A stretch of 15,091 nucleotides of DNA from Leptospira adleri (lineage in GTDB: Bacteria > Spirochaetota > Leptospiria > Leptospirales > Leptospiraceae), in assembly GCF_002811985.1 (NCBI RefSeq), contig NZ_NPDU01000092.1, positions 1 through 15,091 on the forward strand, in the 5' to 3' direction. Positions 9,075-15,091 of the stretch are shown one piece after another. The position numbers and the translations under genes are program-made. The notes beneath the pieces were generated by a model. It searched no databases and was not told the origin of the DNA. It was given only the letters and a program-made list of their open reading frames with translations. Each line of letters starts with the position of its first letter. Positions within the stretch are counted from its first letter, which is position 1.

Positions 9075-9794
9075 ATGCAGGAAATCAAAGAAAGTATAGA
9101 ACTGGATCCGGGTTGGCCCGAAGGTCAAAAAAAGATCTTTTTAGCGGCCATGGAAATCTTTGCTCAAAAGGGGTTTTCCGCGACGACCACCGGAGAAATC
9201 GCCAAGAAGGCCGGGGTCGCGGAAGGGTTGATTTTCAAACACTTTAAGAGCAAGAAGGAGCTCCTCCTCAGTCTTGCGATGCCGATTATGGAAAGTTTTA
9301 TCGCGCCTCTAACGCTCAAACGTTTGAAGGCGATCTTCTCTCAGGATTATGCGACTTTCGAAGAATTTTTGAGCGCGGTCTTTGAGGAAAGAATTTCGTT
9401 CATTCGTAAAAATAGAAACCTCATCCGCATCATCGTTCAAGAGGCCATGATTTCAGTCGAGATTCGTGCGATTTTAGAAAGGGTTTTTAAACAAAAACTC
9501 GCGCCGTTGATGATGGAACGTCTCAAGGAATTTCAAGAGAGAGGTCTTATCAAAGACATTCCCGTCTTATCCGCGTTTCGACTCGTCGCCACAAATCTTT
9601 CGGGATATATCTTTCTCACTGAAATTTTTTTCCAACCGGGGGAGGATTGGGAGGCTGAATCGGAATTGAAAAGCACGATCGAATTTGTCGCCGACGGTCT
9701 TACGCCTAAAAAAAATACGCGCTCGAACGTGAAACCGCAAACTAAAAAAAAGAAAACGTTCCCTAAATCTACAAAGACAAAGAAAAAAAAATAA
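9075..9794 (+). CDS. TetR/AcrR family transcriptional repressor with Lys-rich tail
   Basis: This 239-aa DNA-binding regulator has an N-terminal TetR domain at ~16-66, with the helix-turn-helix in TTTGEIAKKAGVAEGLIFKHFKSKKELLLSL. The rest (~75-208) is the helical ligand and dimer domain, which is too variable to name an effector. The last ~29 residues (211-239) are a Lys/Thr/Pro-rich tail that looks disordered. That is unusual for the family and could add nonspecific DNA affinity. ATG 9075 fits the family's N-terminus. There is no Shine-Dalgarno: the operator and a very late transcription start leave no room, so translation may be near-leaderless. It is first in an operon with the adaptor, permease and ATPase, the usual layout for a regulator controlling an export system. 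It probably represses itself and its operon, and perhaps the two genes with matching operators. Confidence 0.88.
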   Translation: MQEIKESIELDPGWPEGQKKIFLAAMEIFAQKGFSATTTGEIAKKAGVAEGLIFKHFKSKKELLLSLAMPIMESFIAPLTLKRLKAIFSQDYATFEEFLSAVFEERISFIRKNRNLIRIIVQEAMISVEIRAILERVFKQKLAPLMMERLKEFQERGLIKDIPVLSAFRLVATNLSGYIFLTEIFFQPGEDWEAESELKSTIEFVADGLTPKKNTRSNVKPQTKKKKTFPKSTKTKKKK

Positions 9795-9810
9795 GATGGA
9801 GTCGATCAGA

Positions 9811-10626
9811 ATGAACGTCGTAGTCAACACAATCAAGTCTTTGTTTGGAATTTACAAGTCCTTACGGCTTCCTTATCGGATTCTTTACACGGCGCTTCCT
9901 ATCGTAGTTTTGGTTTTGATCTTACAATTTAAGACTAAACCGAAATCGGAAGACTTCGCCATTTCGGGTCCGATTTCGGAAAAGGCTTACGGATTGGGAA
10001 CCGTTCATTCCTTGGATACGTTTCGTTTTCGGGTCGGCGTTCCGACCAAGGTGACCAAGGTTTTTGTTCTCGAAGGGGACGAGGTGTTTCCCGGTCAGAG
10101 CCTTCTGCAGTTGGAAGGTCTCGCCACCGTAAGATCTCCGATTCACGGAATCGTTTCCGACATCGGTTATCACGAGGGGGAAGTCGCGTTTCAAACCGTG
10201 CAAGCCGTGGAAGTCTTAGGGGTGGGAGCAAAATATTTGGTCGTGGCTCTGGACGAACAGATTCTTCTTTCCGTAAAAAAGGGACAGACCGCGCTCATCC
10301 GTTTTGAAGGGAAGCCGAACGAAGTCGTTTCCGGAAAAGTTCAAGGAACCTTCTCCCACTCCGGTCAATTTTTTGCAAGAATCGAAGCGTTCCGCTTTCC
10401 GGACGGAGTTCTTCCCGGAATGACCGCCGACGTGGCGATCGAAGTCGGAAAGAGAGAGGGCGCCGTTTTGCTGCCGAGAAAATACGAAAAGAAACAGAAA
10501 ATTATAATATTCAGAAACGGTAAATCTTCCTCGGTTTCTTTTACCCCGGGACTCAGATCCGAACAATTTATCGAAGTAAAAGAAGGGGATATTCTACCGG
10601 GAGACCGGATCTCCGAGGCTCCTTGA
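9811..10626 (+). CDS. HlyD/MacA-like periplasmic adaptor without helical hairpin
   Basis: This is a membrane-fusion-type subunit of an ABC system, anchored by one N-terminal membrane segment (~29-44, counted from the alternative ATG 9796) with the rest periplasmic. The lipoyl-like half-motifs are present: VTKVFVLEGDEVFPGQSLLQLEG (87-109) and TVRSPIHGIVSDIGYHEGE (111-129). In MacA/HlyD proteins a long coiled-coil hairpin separates them; here almost nothing does. A beta-barrel-like part (~145-218, ending LPGMTADVAIEVG) and a membrane-proximal part (~220-276) follow. It is ~100 residues shorter than MacA. Without the hairpin it should not dock onto TolC in the usual way. ATG 9811 is chosen because GGAG lies 9 nt upstream; ATG 9796 has no such site. 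Its stop overlaps the permease start (TGATG), so the two are translationally coupled. Confidence 0.8.
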   Translation: MNVVVNTIKSLFGIYKSLRLPYRILYTALPIVVLVLILQFKTKPKSEDFAISGPISEKAYGLGTVHSLDTFRFRVGVPTKVTKVFVLEGDEVFPGQSLLQLEGLATVRSPIHGIVSDIGYHEGEVAFQTVQAVEVLGVGAKYLVVALDEQILLSVKKGQTALIRFEGKPNEVVSGKVQGTFSHSGQFFARIEAFRFPDGVLPGMTADVAIEVGKREGAVLLPRKYEKKQKIIIFRNGKSSSVSFTPGLRSEQFIEVKEGDILPGDRISEAP

Positions 10627-11864
10627 TGTTGTTTATCGCACTCAGGCAAATGCTCGCCCGGGGAAAACAAACGATAACGACTCTTTCCGGAATCGTTTTA
10701 GGAACGGCCGCCTTTATCATCATTTCCGGGGTTCTGCTCGGATTTCGGGGGTATCTCATCGATCAATTGATCAACGCGGACTGTCACGTTCGGATTTCTC
10801 CGAGACAAGAGATCATTCGGGCGGATTCGATGGACGATCTTTTCCCGAAGGAAAACGTCTTTTGGCTTTCCCCTCCTTCGGGAAAACGCGGATCGACTCA
10901 TCTGAATCAGGCGAGTCTTTGGTATGAGAGACTGGATCGTGATCCGGAAGTGGAAGCCTATTCTCCGCAGGTCAGCGGTAGAATTTTTCTCTATTCCGGT
11001 TCCAATCAGGAAGCGGGAAAGATCATAGGAATCATTCCTTCCAGACAAATTTTGATCACTCCTCTCGCGGAATACATTACGGAGGGAAGCGTAGAATCAC
11101 TGAGCGCCGGGAATCGGCTGATCCTGGGGGACGGACTTGCCAAACTTTTAGGATTGGGAGTCGATAAAACCGTCTGGATCACTGCGGGTTTGCAGGAAAG
11201 GACTCCGTTCCGCATTTCCGGAATCTTTCGATCGGGAAACAAGGCATTGGACGACAGCATCGCCTACGGATTGTTATCCGAAGTTCAACAGTTGACCGGA
11301 CAATCCGGAATGATCACTGACATCGCCGTCCGTTTGAAGGACGTAAACCGTTCCATCCAAAAAGCGGAGGAGTGGAAAACGCTCGGAGACGAAAAAATCT
11401 TTAGTTGGCAGGAAGCGAATTCGAGTTTTTTCGCGATCTTTAAACTTCAGGACGCGATTCGATATTCGATGACCGCGGCGATTTTGGTAGTCGCCGGGTT
11501 TGGAATATACAATATATTGAATGTGATTATCAATCAGAAAAAAAGGGAGATCGCGATCCTTCGTTCCATCGGGTTTCGGCCGAAAGAGGTTCTGACGATC
11601 TTTTTGATGCAGGGATTGATTCTAGGATTTATAGGAGGGGTCATAGGACTGATCGTGGGATTTTTAGTCTGTTTAAGAATCGAATCGCTCCCGTTTACCA
11701 ATCCGTTATTCTCCGCGGGAGCGAGTTCGATGGTGGTTTCCTTCGCGCCTTCGATTTATTTTCAGGCCTTTCTACAATCGATGGTTGCGACCTTGATCGC
11801 GAGTTGGATTCCTGCGAGGTCCGCGGGAAAACTTTCTCCGATCGAAATTATAAGGGGAGAATAA
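10626..11864 (+). CDS. ABC transporter permease, FtsX/LolE-MacB type
   Basis: This 412-aa inner-membrane permease has the four-segment MacB/LolCE layout: a first membrane helix (~20-42), a large periplasmic domain (~50-275), then three helices at ~282-302, 327-350 and 380-398. The cytoplasmic loop [27 protein letters not shown] matches the FtsX-domain coupling region that contacts the ATPase. The C-terminal [17 protein letters not shown] is the usual family ending. The family is mechanotransmissive: it moves lipoproteins, lipids or small molecules through periplasmic partners rather than through a pore. ATP binding is supplied by the next gene, 1 nt downstream. The N-terminus and coupling loop look closer to LolC/LolE than to MacB, but only one permease gene is present, so a homodimer is likely. 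The ATG overlaps the adaptor stop. Confidence 0.88.
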   Translation: MLFIALRQMLARGKQTITTLSGIVLGTAAFIIISGVLLGFRGYLIDQLINADCHVRISPRQEIIRADSMDDLFPKENVFWLSPPSGKRGSTHLNQASLWYERLDRDPEVEAYSPQVSGRIFLYSGSNQEAGKIIGIIPSRQILITPLAEYITEGSVESLSAGNRLILGDGLAKLLGLGVDKTVWITAGLQERTPFRISGIFRSGNKALDDSIAYGLLSEVQQLTGQSGMITDIAVRLKDVNRSIQKAEEWKTLGDEKIFSWQEANSSFFAIFKLQDAIRYSMTAAILVVAGFGIYNILNVIINQKKREIAILRSIGFRPKEVLTIFLMQGLILGFIGGVIGLIVGFLVCLRIESLPFTNPLFSAGASSMVVSFAPSIYFQAFLQSMVATLIASWIPARSAGKLSPIEIIRGE

Positions 11865-11865
11865 A

Positions 11866-12582
11866 ATGTCGGCCGCCGTTCAAAATGGAATCTCCGTTTT
11901 TAATCTTCAAAAAACGTTCGGCAATACGGAGATCATCAAAGGAGTCAGCTTAGATATCGAGGAAGGGGATTATGTTTCTCTTACCGGAAAGTCCGGCTCG
12001 GGCAAGAGTACTCTTCTTTATATGATCAGTTCTTTGGATCCTCCGAGTCAAGGAGCGATCCATATCGACGGAAAGGATATCTATCGGATGGACGAAGAGG
12101 AAATCCACGAATTTCGAAACAAAAGAATGGGATTTATCTTTCAGTTTCATTATCTTCTTCCGGAATTTAGCGCCCTTGAGAACGTGTTGATGCCCGCACG
12201 AAAAGCGGGACTTCTGAACGAGCATCAAAGTTATGCGGAACATCTCTTGGAAGAATTCGATCTCAAGGACAGAATGAACTACCGTATCAATCGACTTTCC
12301 GGAGGTCAGGCGCAGAGGGTCGCGATCGCCAGGGCCCTCGTGATGAATCCGAAGTATATCTTCGCGGACGAACCTACGGGAGCGCTCGATTCGGCTAACA
12401 CCAAGGTGGTGATGAACATTCTCGCGAAGGTGAATCGGGAGAGAAATACTACGATCGTCGTGGTAACACACGATCCGGATTTCGCGGCAAAGACCAAAAG
12501 GCAGATTCATCTGGTCGATGGGAAGATCGTTTCCGGAAAGGAATGGGAGGCGGTCCGGAAGGTTTCGAAGGAAGCGCGGTGA
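11866..12582 (+). CDS. ABC transporter ATPase, LolD/MacB type
   Basis: This 238-aa cytoplasmic ATPase drives the adjacent permease. All motifs are intact: Walker [10 protein letters not shown] (41-49), Q-loop Q93 ([18 protein letters not shown]), signature LSGGQ (144-148), Walker B YIFADEP (D168, E169), D-loop region GALD and the H-loop H202 (VVVTHDPDF). The phrase [14 protein letters not shown] is typical of LolD/MacB/FtsE-like ATPases. The start ATG has a strong AGGGGAGA site 5-6 nt upstream, inside the end of the permease gene, so translation is coupled. It is last in the operon; no outer-membrane TolC-like gene follows. No clear intrinsic terminator is visible in the 62 bp before the next gene. 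Confidence 0.92.
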   Translation: MSAAVQNGISVFNLQKTFGNTEIIKGVSLDIEEGDYVSLTGKSGSGKSTLLYMISSLDPPSQGAIHIDGKDIYRMDEEEIHEFRNKRMGFIFQFHYLLPEFSALENVLMPARKAGLLNEHQSYAEHLLEEFDLKDRMNYRINRLSGGQAQRVAIARALVMNPKYIFADEPTGALDSANTKVVMNILAKVNRERNTTIVVVTHDPDFAAKTKRQIHLVDGKIVSGKEWEAVRKVSKEAR

Positions 12583-12644
12583 TTATTTGGATTTGAGAAA
12601 GTTTTCAGATAGGCCGTACGGAAGCGATATTAAATTCTACTTCC

Positions 12645-13865
12645 ATGCTATGGAAGTTTCCTAAATTTAAGTCGGGTCAACTGAGGAGATGGGAATATCT
12701 GCTTCCCACGGGATCCGCGAAGGAAACCGAACAGACGGCGAAACGAATCATCGGAGATTCTTATCTTCCGAAGATGTCCACGCCCTTTCTCAAAATTCTT
12801 CCGGGAAAAATTTTACTCGAGAACGCAAACTTCCGTCAGGCGCTCGAACTTTTGGTAAGAATTCCTTGGGTCCGTGATTTCAGACTGAATTTAGGGATGT
12901 ATCCTCTCAAACGTTCTTTTGATTTTAAAGAATTTGAAAATTCGCTTCGAAAATCTCAAATTCTTCCCGAGGATTGGGATCTTCAGTTTCATCCTCAAGT
13001 GAAGGGAATCACGGAGTGGACCCCGGAAGATCTAAAGAGGCTTTGGGAAACAGAGCATACGATTTCGCCTAACGGAAAAAGAACGACCGAATTGAACGCG
13101 ATGATTTTGGACGACGAGATCGTGATGAATGTGAGTCTCGCCGGAGAACCGCTCAACCAAAGAGGAAAGTTCAAACCGCTTTCCAAGTCCGCTCCGATCC
13201 GGGAAGATCTCGCGAGATTTCTGATTCAGAGAATGCACAAGATTCTTCCGAACCCGGACGCGGTTTTTGTTCCGTTCGCAGGGACTGGAACTCTGATCCG
13301 GGAATCGGTGGATTCTATTTTTGGAATCGGATTTCCCCACTACCAGAGAACTTTTTTGTTTCAAGACATGGGAGAATTTCCCGAATCCACTTGGGACTTT
13401 CTCAAAAAGAAAACCCTAAAACCTCCGGGTAAAAGTCCGATTGCAGTCTGGTGGAACGAACTCAACGAAGAGACCTTTCAATATACGTTGAAAAGAATGG
13501 AGCAATATCAGGCTTTTCTAAAGGATTCTCGGATTTCGGATTCGATATCGATGCAGCATTGGAAGGGGGATTTTTTCAGCGGATCTCCTATCGAAATCTG
13601 GGAAAGCGCAGGCAAGCCGAAACGAATCTGGATGCCTCTCAATCCTCCTTACGGATTGAGAATGGAAGCCGGAACTACCAACTCCTTCTACAAAAAATTG
13701 GGTGAAAAGCTCAAACTTTGGTGGGAACTTCCCGTCGAAATCAGCGGATTGATTCTTTGTCCGGACGAAGATTCCTGGTCCATTCTCAACCGAAACATGG
13801 GAATCAAAACCGATACGATTCACGTCACTCACGGCGGAGTCGACCTTCGAGTCGTTTATTTTTAA
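12645..13865 (+). CDS. RlmL/TrmN-like SAM-dependent RNA methyltransferase
   Basis: The 406-aa product resembles the N2-guanine RNA methyltransferases (RlmL N-terminal half, COG0116). An N-terminal region (~1-135) sits where these enzymes carry THUMP-type RNA-binding folds, but is poorly conserved to my eye. MNVSLAGEPLNQRGKFKPLSKSAPIREDLA (161-190) parallels the family's SGESLHKRGYR...APLKENLA block. Motif I is VPFAGTGTL (209-217), a variant of DPMCGSGT lacking the acidic start and the Cys. The catalytic motif is NPPYGLRM (333-340). Methylation of a guanine N2 in rRNA or tRNA is therefore likely, but the exact base cannot be assigned. The start has no obvious Shine-Dalgarno; ATG 12645 is the first Met and begins the aligned-looking sequence. 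It is probably expressed separately from the ABC operon or by read-through. Confidence 0.78.
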   Translation: MLWKFPKFKSGQLRRWEYLLPTGSAKETEQTAKRIIGDSYLPKMSTPFLKILPGKILLENANFRQALELLVRIPWVRDFRLNLGMYPLKRSFDFKEFENSLRKSQILPEDWDLQFHPQVKGITEWTPEDLKRLWETEHTISPNGKRTTELNAMILDDEIVMNVSLAGEPLNQRGKFKPLSKSAPIREDLARFLIQRMHKILPNPDAVFVPFAGTGTLIRESVDSIFGIGFPHYQRTFLFQDMGEFPESTWDFLKKKTLKPPGKSPIAVWWNELNEETFQYTLKRMEQYQAFLKDSRISDSISMQHWKGDFFSGSPIEIWESAGKPKRIWMPLNPPYGLRMEAGTTNSFYKKLGEKLKLWWELPVEISGLILCPDEDSWSILNRNMGIKTDTIHVTHGGVDLRVVYF

Positions 13866-14396
13866 TCTAAGAATTTTTCGAAAAACATATTCTATTTTTT
13901 GAATGTATTTTTGTTCCCGTTCGAAGAATCGGAAATTTTAGGATTCTCCCGAATCTTGCGAGGCCTGGCTTCGTCCCTATGAACGATTCCGGCTTTTCGA
14001 ATCCTTTTTTTCCTCGTAGAGAATTAAAAAAAGTTACGGGGATTTCAAAAATTCTTATAAAGAAAATAAGAATCAAAGTGAATCCGTACGTCTGCCATCC
14101 CAAAAATCATATTAGAAAAAAGTAACCTTTTTCAAAGAGCACACGAAACTATTTTCAAAGATAGGGCCGATCTCTGATTTATAAGTGAGGTATTTAATTT
14201 CGTCCTGATTTATTTTTTTAGGAATCGAATTCCGCCTTTTGAGAAAAGAATCAGAGAAGACGAAAGCTCTTTTAAGTCAAGTGGATCGGTTTTTAAGAAT
14301 CATTTTATTTTATTCCGAAATATTTTGATTTACAAAAAATTAAGTCAATGAAGTAAACATTATGGCATAAATGTAGAATATGCGCGTTATTCGGCA
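13866..14396. other. ~530-bp gene-poor region
   Basis: No convincing gene lies here. A 78-codon minus-strand frame (13867-14103) opens at TTG without a ribosome-binding site and has an unremarkable sequence. Just after the methyltransferase stop, TTTTTCGAAAAA (13874-13885) lies between AGAAT and ATTCT and is followed by a T-run, so it may act as a weak terminator. The region from 14100 is A/T-rich. A possible weak promoter for the next gene is TTTACA (14329-14334) with TAAACA 19 bp later. Confidence 0.5.
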
Positions 14397-14501
14397 TTGG
14401 GGATGAAAATGTCGCCGTTATTACTTAAGGATTTCCTTTTGTCTTCGACTTTTCTCCTCGGTTTTGAATCCGCTCCTATCGATTTTTCGGAGGAAAAGGT
14501 T

Positions 14502-14891
14502 ATGGTCGGAATTTGGGGAACTGAATCGAGTTTGTTTTTGTACATTCTCGTATTTTCTACTTTCTTTGTATTTGCGCTTCCTATGTTTTTGGTTCCGCTT
14601 CGATGGGCGGCCGTTTTGGGCTGGGAGATCCCGGCGCAGGGGAACTTATCCATCTATTACGGGCGCTGTCTCGCGAGCGTGATGAGTGTTCTTTGTTATA
14701 TGGGATTTGTGGCGGCCGGTAACAGAGAGGTGCAACCGTTTTACTTCAACATTCTTCTGGGATGTTTCGGTTTGATGGTGATTGTTCACGCTTACGGAGG
14801 AATTAGAAGAATTCAACCTCTCAGTGAAACGATCGAGACCGGTTTTTGGCTGATCCTTTTTTTCTGCGGACTCTTTTTCTATCCGATATAG
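14502..14891 (+). CDS. small four-helix membrane protein, unknown function
   Basis: I do not recognise this protein. From the chosen start it is 129 aa with four probable membrane helices: LFLYILVFSTFFVFALPMFL, then about ASVMSVLCYMGFVAA, FNILLGCFGLMVIVHAYG and FWLILFFCGLFFYPI. It is therefore nearly all membrane-embedded. A polar loop with WAAVLGWEIPAQGNLSIYYGR separates the first two helices. The frame is open further upstream (TTG 14397, ATG 14403 and 14409), but ATG 14502 has GGAGG 8 nt before it, a near-ideal ribosome-binding site, and none of the upstream starts does. The longer form would be up to 164 aa. The stop TAG is followed 9 nt later by the dispersed repeat, in the same orientation. 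No neighbour suggests a pathway. Confidence 0.65.
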   Translation: MVGIWGTESSLFLYILVFSTFFVFALPMFLVPLRWAAVLGWEIPAQGNLSIYYGRCLASVMSVLCYMGFVAAGNREVQPFYFNILLGCFGLMVIVHAYGGIRRIQPLSETIETGFWLILFFCGLFFYPI

Positions 14892-14900
14892 GAGAAGGGC

Positions 14901-15006
14901 TTGTCGTAGTTCCGACGATCCTTCCGTGAAAAGTCGGGGGCCCCGCCCTGAATTGGGTGGAGGAGGAGAGGTGGCGGGAAAACTCGGGAGACTTTCCTCT
15001 ATCACA
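14901..15006 (+). repeat. dispersed intergenic repeat, right copy
   Basis: This copy matches the reverse complement of 20-126 from TTGTCGTAGTTCCGAC to the terminal TATCACA. The central hairpin is CCGCCC/GGGTGG, against CCACCC/GGGTGG in the left copy: an A-to-G change that turns an A-T pair into a G-T pair and keeps the stem. It starts 9 nt after the stop of the membrane-protein gene. It has no coding content and no transposase. Confidence 0.8.
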
Positions 15007-15036
15007 AAAATCGCATGTTGTCAACGAGGATTCTTT

Positions 15037-15091
15037 TTGTCGGAGTTCCGACGATTCTTCCGTGAAAAGTCGGGGGCCCCACCCTGAGTTG
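15037..15091 (+). repeat. dispersed repeat, partial third copy cut by window edge
   Basis: TTGTCGGAGTTCCGAC and the GGGGGCCCC block repeat the first half of the 14901-15006 copy in the same orientation, 136 bp further on. Over the shared ~55 bp it is closer to that copy than to the left one. GTCGGA-GT-TCCGAC here is a perfect inverted repeat. The window ends inside the element. Confidence 0.75.

Noticed and set aside
9783..9796. Programmed slippage on the nine-A run fusing TetR to the adaptor
   Set aside because: A stop follows immediately in frame and the adaptor has its own GGAG site and ATG at 9811, so no fusion is needed; the idea has no further support.
11950..12510. 186-codon minus-strand frame inside the ABC ATPase gene
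   Set aside because: It is fully antisense to a gene with intact Walker, signature and H-loop motifs, so it is a shadow frame.
13867..14103. 78-codon minus-strand frame after the methyltransferase
   Set aside because: TTG start without a ribosome-binding site and no recognisable features; it is more likely chance in an A/T-rich gap.
14180..14200. ATAAGTGAGG as a fourth TetR half-site
   Set aside because: There is one partial arm only; no ACTCAC-like partner follows at 4-nt spacing.

Overview
The window looks like a chromosomal segment of a spirochaete, most probably Leptospira of the pathogenic clade with intermediate G+C. This is an inference. It rests on codon and base style (A/T-rich intergenic runs, TTG/GTG starts), a spirochaete-type lipoprotein, two sulfatase-fold envelope enzymes and short dispersed intergenic repeats. 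No rRNA, tRNA, CRISPR array, transposase or phage gene is visible.

Layout. Positions 20-126 hold one copy of a ~106-bp dispersed repeat. The minus-strand block 136-4185 encodes an orphan Rieske oxygenase, an IPT/TIG lipoprotein with a clear terminator, a secreted HET-C/zinc phospholipase C-like protein and a DUF2721 membrane protein. A ~600-bp gene-free stretch carries a promoter candidate, an operator palindrome and a leader hairpin in front of a plus-strand phosphoethanolamine-transferase-like membrane enzyme (4791-6707). It converges on an LTA-synthase-like enzyme (6748-8727, minus). Next is a tight plus-strand cluster: TetR regulator, membrane-fusion-type adaptor, FtsX/LolE-like permease and LolD/MacB-like ATPase (9075-12582). 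A THUMP/RlmL-like methyltransferase, a ~530-bp gene-poor stretch and a small membrane protein (14502-14891) follow. The right end has a second copy of the repeat, opposite in window orientation to the first, and the start of a third.

The most interesting signal is a shared 16-bp operator of 6-4-6 design (GTRAGY-N4-RCTYAC) found at only three places here. One abuts the start codon of the tetR gene, one abuts the start codon of the HET-C/PLC-like gene, and one is just downstream of a promoter candidate for the phosphoethanolamine-transferase-like gene. This suggests a local envelope-remodelling regulon in which one TetR protein represses itself with its ABC system, a secreted lipase-like protein and a lipid head-group transferase. 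The ABC system is itself odd. Its adaptor has both half-motifs of a lipoyl domain joined with almost nothing between them, so the long helical hairpin that MacA-type adaptors use to reach TolC is missing.

A second notable pattern is that the repeat copies at both ends begin 9-10 nt after the stop codon of the adjacent gene, in the same orientation as that gene. They also keep a GC-rich hairpin through a pairing-preserving change.
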